A stretch of 64,000 nt of DNA from Actinoallomurus liliacearum. Its GTDB lineage: Bacteria; Actinomycetota; Actinomycetes; Streptosporangiales; Streptosporangiaceae. The translations under genes were made by a program, and so were the position numbers. This document shows positions 34,521-42,698 of the stretch, in pieces. The stretch's first letter is position 1; each line of letters begins with the position of its first letter. Below the pieces are notes generated by a model. The model had not been told where the DNA came from. It saw only the letters and a list, made by a program, of their open reading frames with translations, and made no database searches. The stretch spans positions 868,001 through 932,000 of the forward strand of contig NZ_BAABHJ010000008.1 of NCBI RefSeq assembly GCF_039542035.1, in the 5' to 3' direction.

Positions 34521-35120
34521 GTGGCTCACACCGTTACCGTCGCGGAACGACCCCGCCGACGCCCGCGGACCGCCCTCGTCGTCATCGGCGTACCGGTGGT
34601 CGTCATCGGGGTGACCGCGGCGTTCGGCGGCCTGCGCGCCGCGCCGACCGGCCCGGCGAAGACCGCGGTGGGCAGGCCGATCGACCAGGGCCCCTTCACG
34701 GTGACCGCGTTGAACGCCCGTACCGCCGACGTGAAGCAGTTCAGCGGACCGCCCAAGCACTCCCTGATCGTCACGGCGCGGGTCGTGAACACCAGCGCCA
34801 AGTCCTGGGGGATCGTCACCTTCCTCGGCGGCGTCGTCGCCGAACCCAAGCCCGGCCGCTACGCCGACGCGGACCCCATGGACTCCATCGGAATGATCTC
34901 CGGCGCCAAGACCAGCGACCTCCACCCTCGCCTGCCGCTCGACGTGCAGTTGGTGTGGGCGCTCCCGGCCGGCACCAACCCGGGCGACGTCACGCTGGCC
35001 TTCCGCAAGTGGACGTACGGCCAGAGCTTCACCAACGACACCTTCGACTGGACGGTCACGAAGCAGTCGCCGTTCACCGCGAAGGTCACCCTCCCCGTAC
35101 GAGCGGGGGCGCGGTCGTGA
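34521..35120 (+). CDS. Anchored beta-rich protein, copy-2 module gene A'
   Basis: 199 residues from GTG 34521. A signal-anchor helix (TALVVIGVPVVVIGVTAAFG) precedes a DUF4352-like domain (GRPIDQGPFTVTALNARTAD, SLIVTARVVNTSAKSWGIV). GGLRAAP at the helix exit also occurs in the paralogue at 10935-11504. The stop overlaps the next gene as GTGA. Function unknown. Confidence 0.65.
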   Translation: MAHTVTVAERPRRRPRTALVVIGVPVVVIGVTAAFGGLRAAPTGPAKTAVGRPIDQGPFTVTALNARTADVKQFSGPPKHSLIVTARVVNTSAKSWGIVTFLGGVVAEPKPGRYADADPMDSIGMISGAKTSDLHPRLPLDVQLVWALPAGTNPGDVTLAFRKWTYGQSFTNDTFDWTVTKQSPFTAKVTLPVRAGARS

Positions 35121-35701
35121 CGATCCTCCGGCGAGCGCTCGCCGGCCTGGGCGCGGTCGTCCTGTGCGCGCTGGCCATGTGGTTCACCTCCGTCAAACCC
35201 CACCTCGTGGCGCGGCTGCAGACGCCGCTGCTCGCGCACGGCCACGTCGGCGCGGTCGTGGACAACCGCGTCTTCAGCGTCAAGGTCGATCGCATGGACG
35301 TGGCGAGCGGCATCGTCAAGCACGACTCCCTCCGCGGTGACCGGCGGATGACCACCCCCGGCATCTTCGTCATCGTCTATGTGAGCGCGAAGAGCAACCT
35401 CAAGCCGCTCCAGCTCGGCCACGCGCGCCTGGAGACGCCCGGCGGCCTCTCGTACGACGAGACGGGCCGGTCCGACATCTTCACCTCGGACGCCTCGCTC
35501 GAGCCGATGCTGTGGCGGTCGACCTTCTACGTCTTCGAGATCCCCAAGGACCGGCTGGCCGGCGCGCGCTTCGTCGTCGGACAGAGCGACCTGGTCAACA
35601 ACCTGTCCGCGGAGACCGCCGTGGACCTCGGTCTCACCGCGAGCCGGACGGCCCGGCTCCTGACCGGTCCCCCGACCGACTACGCCCTCAAATCGAGCTG
35701 A
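35117..35701 (+). CDS. Anchored beta-rich protein, copy-2 module gene B'
   Basis: 194 residues from GTG 35117. One membrane helix (ALAGLGAVVLCALAMWFTSV), then a beta-rich domain (AHGHVGAVVDNRVFSVKVDR, GIFVIVYVSAKSNLKPLQLG). LWRSTFYVFEIPKDRLAGA aligns with the copy-1 gene B. It lies 2 bp from gene C'. Probably exposed on the outer face of the membrane. Function unknown. Confidence 0.65.
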   Translation: MTILRRALAGLGAVVLCALAMWFTSVKPHLVARLQTPLLAHGHVGAVVDNRVFSVKVDRMDVASGIVKHDSLRGDRRMTTPGIFVIVYVSAKSNLKPLQLGHARLETPGGLSYDETGRSDIFTSDASLEPMLWRSTFYVFEIPKDRLAGARFVVGQSDLVNNLSAETAVDLGLTASRTARLLTGPPTDYALKSS

Positions 35702-35703
35702 CC

Positions 35704-36297
35704 ATGCACACGATGCCGCCGCCCGATCCGCTGGAGACCACGGTCCCGGACCCGGTCGTACGCCGCCGGCCGCGGCTGTCCCCCGGCCGGCGCCGGATGG
35801 TCGAGGCCGGCGCGTTCGCCGTGCTGGCCACCGCGTACCTCGTCACGGAGTGGACGGACCACGTCCATCAGGCGTCCTCGACCTGGACCCGGCCCGAGAA
35901 GGTCAGCGTCGTACGCTTCGGGGCGGCCGGCGTGCTGGGCCGGGCCGAGTGGCGGATGCTCGGCCGGGACGCGGCCGCGTCGGCGAAGTCCCGCCTCGCG
36001 CCGCCCGGCGCCGTGCACCTGACGCTCCTGCTGCAGGTCCGCCCGCTCGACGCCCAGGGCGTGAAGGACGCCAAGGGCGCCGCGTTCCAGGTACGGGACC
36101 CGCAGGGGCACATCTGGACGGCCTACGGCGCCGTCGGTGGCGGCAAGGACCCGGCCGTCGGCTCGGTGACGCGGGTGACGGTCACGACGGACGTCCCGGC
36201 GAAGGCGGCGAGTACGGTCCTGCTGGAGGTACGAGCGAACGCGCTGTCCGCGGGGAGGCAGACCGGGCCGATCCGAATTCTGCGGTTCGCGCACTGA
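35704..36297 (+). CDS. Anchored beta-rich protein, copy-2 module gene C'
   Basis: 197 residues. A proline-rich cytoplasmic start, one membrane helix (GAFAVLATAYLVTEW) and a beta-rich domain (AEWRMLGRDAAASAK, AVHLTLLLQVRPLDAQGVKD, FQVRDPQGHIWTAYG). It corresponds to copy-1 gene C. The last 116 bp overlap the convergent gene D'. Function unknown. Confidence 0.6.
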   Translation: MHTMPPPDPLETTVPDPVVRRRPRLSPGRRRMVEAGAFAVLATAYLVTEWTDHVHQASSTWTRPEKVSVVRFGAAGVLGRAEWRMLGRDAAASAKSRLAPPGAVHLTLLLQVRPLDAQGVKDAKGAAFQVRDPQGHIWTAYGAVGGGKDPAVGSVTRVTVTTDVPAKAASTVLLEVRANALSAGRQTGPIRILRFAH

Positions 36298-37474
36298 CGC
36301 GGCCGACCACCAGGTCGAAGGCGGCGGCCAGCAGGCACACGCGCAGCACCTGGTGGACCAGCTCGACGGGGAACTCGACCATGGTCAGCCGCGGCTGCCA
36401 CCACCCGAGCTCGTGCGGGCCCAGCAGGTAGTACACCCCTCGCTCGGTCACCGGGACGAGCGCCTCCAGGCCGGTGAACAGCGCACAGAACACCCCGAAC
36501 GGCAGCATCCCCGCCCGGAACACCATCCGGAAGCCGTACACGGCGGGCAACCACTTGTCACGCAGCTCCCGCGTCAGCACCTCCCGAGGGGTGTGCGGAC
36601 GGTCGATGCCGCTCGCGGAGACCACCTTCCGGCCGATCCAGCCCTGGCCGAGCGCCGCCTCCTCCTCCGCGGTGACGCCCAGGATCACGCCCGCGATGAC
36701 GAGCCACACCAGAGAGCCGAGGACCGCGTCCTTGAAGAGCGGCCACAGCGTGTTGAACGTACCGAACACCGGTCCGAGGAGCCTGCCCAGATCCACCCAG
36801 GCGACCCGTCCCGTGATCCAGCCGGTGACGCCCTGCCGCGCCTGGTCCACCGTGAAGATCCCGAAGAGCGTCCAGTTCACCTCGCAGAAGGCGACGCAGA
36901 TCCCGCCGAGACCGGACCACCGCGGTTCGATGACGCGCTCGGCGACGAACTTCAGGGCGAAGAAGACGGCCGTGCAGATGATCGCGACCCAGACGTGGTC
37001 CTGCAGGGCTATCAGGATCTTCATCCCGGCGATCGACCCGTAGACCCCGCCCTGGGCCGTGCCCCGGCCGGCCGCGCTCTGCACGAACTCCTTCGCGTCG
37101 TCGGCGAACCAGCCCCAGGCCAGGTAGAAGATCATGAACGGGAGCAGCGCCCGGGTGATCGCGTCGAGGATGCCCTCCTCCTCGTCGGCGGCCCATGACG
37201 TCAGGCGCTCGTCGACCTCGCGCGCCTGGACGGCCGGCAGGCCATCACGGACGCTGTGCACCATCGCGGCCGTGACGCCGAGCGACACCATGACCGTGAG
37301 GCTGAGCACAATGATCGGGATGACGGAGTTGTGCAGCCCGAAGTGGTATCCGGCGAGGAAGAACAGGTAGCGGAGCACCTGCCCGACCGTGAACCACAGG
37401 GCGAGTGGAACCGCGAACCGGCCGGCCAGCCGGAGCGTGGTCCAGGGCAGCATCACCGGGGACGTACGAAGCAC
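36182..37474 (-). CDS. Polytopic membrane protein, copy-2 module gene D'
   Basis: 430 residues from GTG 37474, a start supported by alignment with gene D. About seven or eight helices, for example IPIIVLSLTVMVSLGVTAAM and LGSLVWLVIAGVILGVTAEE. The motif ALLPFMIFYLAWGWFADDAK matches gene D at 12557-13711. A cytoplasmic loop (ADEEEGILDAITRALLPF) precedes it. No known transporter or enzyme motif is seen. It overlaps gene C' convergently by 116 bp. Confidence 0.7.
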   Translation of the reverse strand: MLRTSPVMLPWTTLRLAGRFAVPLALWFTVGQVLRYLFFLAGYHFGLHNSVIPIIVLSLTVMVSLGVTAAMVHSVRDGLPAVQAREVDERLTSWAADEEEGILDAITRALLPFMIFYLAWGWFADDAKEFVQSAAGRGTAQGGVYGSIAGMKILIALQDHVWVAIICTAVFFALKFVAERVIEPRWSGLGGICVAFCEVNWTLFGIFTVDQARQGVTGWITGRVAWVDLGRLLGPVFGTFNTLWPLFKDAVLGSLVWLVIAGVILGVTAEEEAALGQGWIGRKVVSASGIDRPHTPREVLTRELRDKWLPAVYGFRMVFRAGMLPFGVFCALFTGLEALVPVTERGVYYLLGPHELGWWQPRLTMVEFPVELVHQVLRVCLLAAAFDLVVGRVSARTAEFGSARSASPRTARSLVPPAGPYSPPSPGRPS

Positions 37475-37528
37475 AGTTCGCGATCGTAACGACTTCCGGC
37501 CACAAGTCCGTAGAGGCGGACAAAACAG

Positions 37529-37567
37529 AAGGTCCCGCCGCCACCCGAGGGTGACCGGCGGGACCTT
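37529..37567 (-). terminator. Strong terminator of the sulfurtransferase operon
   Basis: AAGGTCCCGCCG and CGGCGGGACCTT form a perfect 12-bp stem around a 15-base loop that can itself fold. On the minus strand a CTGTTTTGTC tract follows. It lies just past the DUF1416 gene. Confidence 0.75.
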
Positions 37568-37577
37568 CGTGTCGATG

Positions 37578-37886
37578 CTAGATGGCGACCTCGAGCGCGG
37601 CGATCTCGCCGGTCGTCGCGGTCACCTGCGAGTCGACGCTGACGCCGCCCGGAGCGAGCACGCGGATCGTCCAGTCGCCGGGTGCGGCGAAGAACCGGAA
37701 GACCCCCTCCTCGCTGGTGACGACCTCACCGGTGAACTCACCGGTCGCGTCGAGCAGGCGCGCGTACGCACCGGACACCGGGGTGCCCGCGCGCACGACC
37801 GTGCCCTGGATGACCGCTTCGTTCGCCAGATCGACCGTGGCAGGCAGGCTCGCCGTCTGGGTCGGAGCTCCGCAACCGTCGCTCAT
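37578..37886 (-). CDS. DUF1416 (SseC-like) protein
   Basis: 102 residues with GGAGGA before ATG 37886. An N-terminal cysteine (SDGCGAPTQ) precedes a carboxypeptidase-regulatory-like beta-sandwich (VIQGTVVRAGTPVSGAYARL, FRFFAAPGDWTIRVLAPGG). This is the family of mycobacterial SseC, always found with a CysA-type sulfurtransferase, as here (43 bp apart). Probably involved in sulfur transfer or thiosulfate use; biochemical role not established to my knowledge. Confidence 0.85.
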   Translation of the reverse strand: MSDGCGAPTQTASLPATVDLANEAVIQGTVVRAGTPVSGAYARLLDATGEFTGEVVTSEEGVFRFFAAPGDWTIRVLAPGGVSVDSQVTATTGEIAALEVAI

Positions 37887-37928
37887 TGTTCCTCCTTGCT
37901 GCTATGCGCGTCCTTGGCCGGCGAGCGG

Positions 37929-38768
37929 CTACTTGGCCTCGCCGAGCTCGACCGGCACGCCCACGAGCGAGCCGTACTCGGTCCAGGAGCCGTCGTAGTT
38001 CTTCACGTCCGGCAGGCCCAGCAGCTCGTGCAGGGCGAACCAGGTGTGCGACGAGCGCTCACCGATGCGGCAGTACGCGATGGTCGGCTTCGCCAGGTCG
38101 ACGCCGGCCTCCTCGTAGAGCTTCTTCAGCTCCTCGTCCGACTTGAAGGTGCCGTCGTCGTTGGCCGCCTTCGACCACGGGATGTTGCGCGCGGTCGGGA
38201 CGTGGCCGGCCCGCTGCGCCTGCTCCTGCGGCAGGTGCGCCGGGGCGAGGAGCTTGCCGGTGAACTCGTCGGGCGAGCGGACGTCGACGAGGTTCTTGGT
38301 GCTGATCGCCTCGACGACCTCGTCGCGGAAGGCGCGGATCGCGTGGTCCTGCTCCTGGGCGACGTAGTTCGTCTTCGGACGGGACGGGACGGCGTCGACG
38401 AGCTCGCGGGAGTCGAGCTCCCACTTCTTACGGCCGCCGTCGAGCAGCTTGACGCTCTGGTGGCCGTACAGCTTGAAGTACCAGTACGCGTACGCGGCGA
38501 ACCAGTTGTTGTTGCCGCCGTACAGGATCACGAGGTCGTCGTTGGCGATGCCCTTCTCGGAGAGAAGGTTCTCGAACCCGGTCTTGTCCACGAAGTCGCG
38601 GCGCACCGGGTCCTGCAGTTCGGTCTTCCAGTCGATGCGGACGGCGCCACGGATGTGGCCCTTCTCGTAGGCGCTGGTGTCCTCGTCGACCTCGACGAGG
38701 ACGACACCCGGGTCGTCGAGGTGAGCCTGCACCCAGTCGGCTTCGACCAGGACGTCGGAGCGGCTCAT
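37929..38768 (-). CDS. sseA: Thiosulfate sulfurtransferase (rhodanese, CysA/SseA type)
   Basis: 279 residues with GGAGGACC before ATG 38768. Two rhodanese domains: an inactive N-domain (VLVEVDEDTSAYEKGHIRGA) and a catalytic C-domain with Cys in AYCRIGERSSH (~233). Transfers sulfane sulfur from thiosulfate to an acceptor. Matches mycobacterial CysA2/CysA3 in neighbours. It follows the DUF4395 gene by 78 bp, under the control region with the Cys-containing leader peptide. Confidence 0.92.
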   Translation of the reverse strand: MSRSDVLVEADWVQAHLDDPGVVLVEVDEDTSAYEKGHIRGAVRIDWKTELQDPVRRDFVDKTGFENLLSEKGIANDDLVILYGGNNNWFAAYAYWYFKLYGHQSVKLLDGGRKKWELDSRELVDAVPSRPKTNYVAQEQDHAIRAFRDEVVEAISTKNLVDVRSPDEFTGKLLAPAHLPQEQAQRAGHVPTARNIPWSKAANDDGTFKSDEELKKLYEEAGVDLAKPTIAYCRIGERSSHTWFALHELLGLPDVKNYDGSWTEYGSLVGVPVELGEAK

Positions 38769-38846
38769 GCGTGGTCCTCCTTGGTGGAGTCGGCGGATCG
38801 TTCTTCGGGTGTTCGTGGCATGGCCGTGGTCTCAGGCGAACCCGGC

Positions 38847-39269
38847 CTAGGGTGCGACTCGCCGTGGAGCGAGCCGCCGGATCAGCAGATAAGCCTCGCA
38901 GCCCAGGCAGAACCCGAAGGCCGCGTTGAGGAACGCCGCGACCAGCGCGAACGCCGTCGCGGTCATCCCCACCGCAGGGACCTTCAGGAGGTATCCGATC
39001 ACCCCGGTGAGGGCGAACGCCGCACCCACTCCCTGTGCGAAGCGGGGCGGTGCCTCCGGCTCGAGCTCCCGCGGAGCGCCGAGCCGAGGGCGGATGAGCG
39101 CCTGGTAGATCAGGCCGTACGGGGCGTTGCGGAGCCCGAAGACGACTCCGACGACGAACACGACGGCCTGGGCCGCCAGTAGCAACCAACTACCGGTCAC
39201 GAGAACGACGACCAAGACGAACGATGTGAGGGCCGCGCCGAAACGCTGGCCCCGTGGGTCGACCTGCAT
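38847..39269 (-). CDS. DUF4395 membrane protein
   Basis: 140 residues with about four membrane helices (FVLVVVLVTGSWLLLAAQAV, AAFALTGVIGYLLKVPAVGM). The final helix has a CLGCEAYLL motif, the DUF4395 hallmark, a CxxC-like pair that may accept or pass sulfur or electrons. First gene after the leader peptide and upstream of the sulfurtransferase. Probably a membrane partner of the thioredoxin encoded at 39573-39989. Confidence 0.8.
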   Translation of the reverse strand: MQVDPRGQRFGAALTSFVLVVVLVTGSWLLLAAQAVVFVVGVVFGLRNAPYGLIYQALIRPRLGAPRELEPEAPPRFAQGVGAAFALTGVIGYLLKVPAVGMTATAFALVAAFLNAAFGFCLGCEAYLLIRRLAPRRVAP

Positions 39270-39325
39270 CGGATGATGCTCCCGGTGACTGCTGTGGTGC
39301 GACGGGCTGGACGGGCTCAGATGCC

Positions 39326-39409
39326 TCAGGCCGCAGGACAGAGCGCGGTGGCGACGCGGCAGAAGTCGACCGCCCGTCGCTTCGTCAGCAACTCTGTCCA
39401 GGAACGCAC
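39326..39409 (-). CDS. Short Cys-containing leader peptide (attenuator type)
   Basis: 27 codons from GTG 39409 (start uncertain; a TTG six codons later is also possible). The peptide ends TKRRAVDFCRVATALCPAA. The RRAVDxxRVxxxLC pattern is the actinobacterial leader-peptide type found upstream of cysteine/sulfur genes. It lies 56 bp upstream of the DUF4395-sulfurtransferase-DUF1416 operon. Two Cys codons near its end could make ribosome stalling respond to cysteine supply. Confidence 0.65.
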   Translation of the reverse strand: MRSWTELLTKRRAVDFCRVATALCPAA

Positions 39410-39449
39410 GGACACGATGGTAAGCGCCGTCTCGCTCAACGTAAAACCC

Positions 39450-39468
39450 CGTCTCGGCAATCGAGACG
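39450..39468. promoter_or_regulatory. CGTCTCG-N5-CGAGACG dyad upstream of the leader peptide
   Basis: Perfect 7-bp inverted repeat with a 5-base spacer, 41 bp upstream of the leader peptide start. A further GTCTCG half-site lies at 39429-39434. The 303-bp gap 39270-39572 contains this dyad and the leader peptide. Confidence 0.5.
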
Positions 39469-39572
39469 TGAACCCGGCCCCATGAACGCCGTCGACCTGC
39501 GCGAACCCGCTGGGAAGGATCTTGAACACCGCGGCACGCCGAGGCCGCTCCACGGGGGTGACGTGGCGCATC

Positions 39573-39989
39573 TCAGACGACGGCTTCGCCGAGGGCGGCG
39601 ATGATGTCGGCCTTGCGGGGCAGGCCGGAGCCGCGGCGTACGATCCGCCCGGACGCGTCGAGCACCAACACGGTCGGGGTGCGCAGGACGTTCAGCCGGC
39701 GGACGAGATCGAGATGCGCCTCCGCGTCGAGCTCGACGTGGGTCACGCCGTCGACCATGCCGGCCACCTCGCCCAAGATCCGCCGGGTCGCGCGGCACGG
39801 CGCGCAGAACGCCGAGGAGAACTGCACCAGGGTCGCCCGGTCCCCCAGGTCGGCCCCGAGCTCGGCGGCGTCGAGACGCTCCACGTCACCCTCCCTCCGC
39901 GCACGCAGCACACCGCTCCGGTGCCGCCAGATCAGGCCGAACACCGTGGCCAGGACGAGCGCCGCCACCGCGACGTAGACACCGGTCAT
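39573..39989 (-). CDS. Membrane-anchored thioredoxin-family protein
   Basis: 138 residues from ATG 39989 (GTG 39992 adjacent). An N-terminal helix (TGVYVAVAALVLATVFGLIW) anchors a thioredoxin domain with active site FCAPCR (~64-69) and the cis-proline LRTPTVLVLD. Resembles mycobacterial ThiX, which has the same neighbours. Probably reduces or accepts persulfides together with the sulfurtransferase and DUF4395 proteins. The stop is about 160 bp upstream of the leader peptide. Confidence 0.8.
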   Translation of the reverse strand: MTGVYVAVAALVLATVFGLIWRHRSGVLRARREGDVERLDAAELGADLGDRATLVQFSSAFCAPCRATRRILGEVAGMVDGVTHVELDAEAHLDLVRRLNVLRTPTVLVLDASGRIVRRGSGLPRKADIIAALGEAVV

Positions 39990-40103
39990 CACCGGTTCTC
40001 AAGGCGCACGCCGCGCCCGGCATTCCCGCCGGCCGGAGGAGATCGATCACGGCCCGGACCGTGGCCCGGCGAGCGCCGCGATCCGTGCGTCCTCCCCCGG
40101 GCC

Positions 40104-40820
40104 TCAGAGCCGGACGCCGAGCAGCCGCCGGCCGTCGACGGTACGCACCTCGACCGCCGCGATCCGGTCCTTGGGGATCATGGTTGATCCGGCGAACTCG
40201 GCGGAGCCCTCGTACTCCACCTCCCAGCCGCCCGCGATGTCCCGCCGCCCGTCCCGGTCCACGGCGACCAGGTGGCAGCGGGTCCCCGCCGGGGCTCCGG
40301 TGAGACGGACCGTGAACGCGGTCCCCCAGTCCTGGGCCCGCATGGTGATCCGGGCGCCGACGCCGGTGGCGGCGTCCCTGGCCTGGACGGTCGTGGCGGC
40401 CGCCGAGGGATTCGAGGTGGGCGGGCCCGGTGTGGGCGTGGCCGCGGGACCGGCGACCGGCCGGCCCGCCCCGAGGCCGAACCCTGCGGCGACTCCCGCC
40501 CCTCCCGTGACGAGGGCGACGGCCGCGGCGACCGCCAGCCACCGGCGGTTCCGGTGGCTCCGCGCCCGGTGCTCGGCGGCGGCGCGGTCGAGCACCGACT
40601 CCAGGAGTTCCGGCGGCGGGGCGTCGACCTCCGCGATCTGCTCCTCGGTCACCCGGCCCAGCAGGGCGGGCAGGCCCGCGAGGCCGACCAGTTCGTCGCG
40701 GCACCGGCGGCACTGCTCCAGATGCTCATCGACCAGGGCGCGCTCCGCGGGGTCGATCGCGCCGAGGACGTACACCCCGAGCAGCGCCCGGAGATCGGCG
40801 CATCGGGCACTCGTCGTCAT
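40104..40820 (-). CDS. Anti-sigma factor (ZAS domain)
   Basis: 238 residues from ATG 40820, overlapping the sigma gene stop as ATGA. The N-terminus has the zinc-binding anti-sigma motif HLEQCRRC (HxxxCxxC, ~32-39). A membrane helix (WLAVAAAVALVTGGAGVAAG, ~95-115) is followed by an extracytoplasmic domain with the RskA/anti-sigma-K type features (WGTAFTVRLTGAPAGTRCHL). It should hold the ECF sigma at the membrane until a signal triggers release. Confidence 0.88.
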   Translation of the reverse strand: MTTSARCADLRALLGVYVLGAIDPAERALVDEHLEQCRRCRDELVGLAGLPALLGRVTEEQIAEVDAPPPELLESVLDRAAAEHRARSHRNRRWLAVAAAVALVTGGAGVAAGFGLGAGRPVAGPAATPTPGPPTSNPSAAATTVQARDAATGVGARITMRAQDWGTAFTVRLTGAPAGTRCHLVAVDRDGRRDIAGGWEVEYEGSAEFAGSTMIPKDRIAAVEVRTVDGRRLLGVRL

Positions 40821-41326
40821 GGCGCCAACCCCCGCTCCTCCAATGCCAGTTTCAGCGCGCGCAGCGCGTAGTACGTCCGCGACTTGACCGTCCCCGCCGG
40901 TATTCCCAGCACCGCCGCCGTCTCGGCCACCGATCGCCCTCGGTAGTAGGTCTCGACCAGCACGGCTCGGTGCTCGGAGCTGAGGTCCGCCAGCGCCTCG
41001 GCGACGGTCCACGACTCGAGGGCGCGGTCGATGTCGTCCCCGGCGGGCAGCGCGGCGAGCGCCGCCTCGCCGACCTCGGGCGGTCGCGACCGCCGCGACC
41101 GGAGCGCGTCGACGACCAGGTTGCGGGCGACCGTGAACAGCCAGGGCCGTACCGGGCGGCCGACCAGCGCGCCGGGATGACGCCAGGCGCGCAGCAACGT
41201 CTCCTGGACGATGTCCTCGGCCTGCTGGCGATCGCCACCGGTCAGCCGCAGGACGTACCCCAGGAGCGGGCCGCCGTGCTCGTCGTACAGCGCGCGGAGC
41301 AGCCGCTCGTCCGCAGTGGGTCCCAC
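40817..41326 (-). CDS. ECF sigma factor
   Basis: 169 residues. Region 2 (LLGYVLRLTGGDRQQAEDIV, ETLLRAWRHPGAL) and region 4 (LADLSSEHRAVLVETYYRGR, IPAGTVKSRTYYALRAL). No extra C-terminal domain. Its partner is the ATGA-coupled ZAS anti-sigma, as in SigK/SigL-like groups. The pair is inserted between the ThiX-like and LmeA-like genes, which are adjacent in mycobacteria. Confidence 0.92.
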   Translation of the reverse strand: MGPTADERLLRALYDEHGGPLLGYVLRLTGGDRQQAEDIVQETLLRAWRHPGALVGRPVRPWLFTVARNLVVDALRSRRSRPPEVGEAALAALPAGDDIDRALESWTVAEALADLSSEHRAVLVETYYRGRSVAETAAVLGIPAGTVKSRTYYALRALKLALEERGLAP

Positions 41327-41405
41327 ACCCTCGACACGTATCCGGACGGCGGAAGGTTCATCGGGACTTCCGGGTCGTCTCCCGGGCCGATCGTCCCGAC
41401 CCTGA

Positions 41406-42110
41406 TCAGTGGACGTTGAGGCTGTCGAGTTTGACGTGCTGCGCGGTGGTCGACACGCGCAGGCCCTGCTGCTCGACCTTGACGTCGGTGATCCGCGTGT
41501 TCAGCGGAAGGCCCTTGACGGACATCGTGAACGTGAACGCCTGACGGACCAGACCCACCGGCACGGTCGTCCCGCCCGCCTTGACCGACTGCGGGACGAC
41601 CCGGACGCCGCGGCCCGCGGGCTGCACGGTCACCGTGGCCGTGACCGTCTGTGTGACGCCCAGGACGGTGTACGGGCCGCGCACCAGCAGGTCGGAGCCC
41701 GCGGCCGAGACCTTCATGTCGTGCGGCGCGGACTTGTTCACGTCGTCGTAGCCGACGGTGGCCGTGGAGGTCGCCGAGTCCGCGACCATCTTGGAGGAAT
41801 CGCCGTGCATCGCGTCGGACATCGGCGCGGTGACGCCCTTGAGCGCGACCGTCGTGCCGGTGAGGTGGACCCCCTGCTCGGTGACGTCCCCCACCTTGAT
41901 GTCGATCTCGTCGTACCGCCCGTCGATCGCCTGGGTCAGGAACGGGAAGCCCTTGATGGACACGTCGGGGGTGTGGTCGAGCTGGTACTGCGAGGCGACG
42001 TTCTTGGCGATCTCGTTCTGCGCCACCCGGCGGCCGATGATGTCGCCGGCGATGGCGATTCCGCCGAAGACGATCAGCAGAATCAGGCAGATAACAAATG
42101 CTTTGCGCAT
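41406..42110 (-). CDS. LmeA-like DUF2993 lipid-binding protein
   Basis: 234 residues, GGGGGAG before ATG 42110. Signal/anchor helix (KAFVICLILLIVFGGIAIAG) and a beta-rich periplasmic domain (DIIGRRVAQNEIAKNVASQY, DVSIKGFPFLTQAIDGRYDE) typical of DUF2993. The mycobacterial homologue LmeA binds phospholipid and affects mannan elongation; this role is not transferable with certainty. Position next to the thioredoxin/GlnR block matches Rv0817c. Confidence 0.8.
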   Translation of the reverse strand: MRKAFVICLILLIVFGGIAIAGDIIGRRVAQNEIAKNVASQYQLDHTPDVSIKGFPFLTQAIDGRYDEIDIKVGDVTEQGVHLTGTTVALKGVTAPMSDAMHGDSSKMVADSATSTATVGYDDVNKSAPHDMKVSAAGSDLLVRGPYTVLGVTQTVTATVTVQPAGRGVRVVPQSVKAGGTTVPVGLVRQAFTFTMSVKGLPLNTRITDVKVEQQGLRVSTTAQHVKLDSLNVH

Positions 42111-42308
42111 GTCTCCCCCGGTCGGCGATAGGCGATCACCATACCGATGGCGTCACCGCGTCGGGGTCACACCGGGTGATGAGATCGGCCACTGCCGGGT
42201 CGCCCCGCAGGACCAGGCGAGGACGCGTCGGCCACGGCCGGGGCGCGGCGGACGCCGACCGGCCGGGCACCGGCCCGGGACCGGTTCGGCGTCGCGGCCG
42301 TGGCCGTC

Positions 42309-42563
42309 TCACCCGCCCGCGAACGGGGGCAGGACCTCGACCGTGCCGCCGTCGGGCAGCGGGACGGCCGCGGGGTCCCGCGTGCCGACCGGAGCGCCGT
42401 CCACCAGGAAGGAACTGCGGGCGAGAACGCGCCCGAAGTCCGCCCCCCGATCGGCCGCGGCGGCCGTCAGGGCCTCCGCCAGCGTGGTGGCCTCGTAGGG
42501 TTCCTCCGCCGTCCCCGCCGCCGCGCGCGCGGCGGCCCAGTACCTGATCAGGCCCTTCGCCAT
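42309..42563 (-). CDS. moaD: MoaD/ThiS-family sulfur carrier
   Basis: 84 residues from ATG 42563 (AAGGGGGAG upstream). Ubiquitin-like fold and a C-terminal Gly-Gly (PDGGTVEVLPPFAGG) that would be adenylated and thiocarboxylated for molybdopterin synthesis. Divergent from glnR. The matching MoaE is not in the window. The longer frame to 43280 is a shadow of glnR. Confidence 0.8.
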   Translation of the reverse strand: MAKGLIRYWAAARAAAGTAEEPYEATTLAEALTAAAADRGADFGRVLARSSFLVDGAPVGTRDPAAVPLPDGGTVEVLPPFAGG

Positions 42564-42673
42564 GCTCCCCCTTTCCTGGTCTACACCACTCGGGTAGTGA
42601 GTCCTTTTCCCACGTTCGATATCCTCGCCTATTAGGGATCCGGGCAGCGTCGCCCTCGGGTCCTCGACGTCTT

Positions 42674-42686
42674 TTTGGGCCCCAAA
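42674..42686 (+). promoter_or_regulatory. TTTGGG-C-CCCAAA palindrome in the glnR 5' region
   Basis: Perfect 13-bp palindrome ending 12 bases before the glnR start and overlapping the approach to its GAGGAGG site. In RNA it could hide the ribosome site only weakly; as DNA it could be an operator. It does not match the GlnR consensus known to me. Confidence 0.35.
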
Positions 42687-42698
42687 CGAGGAGGCCGT

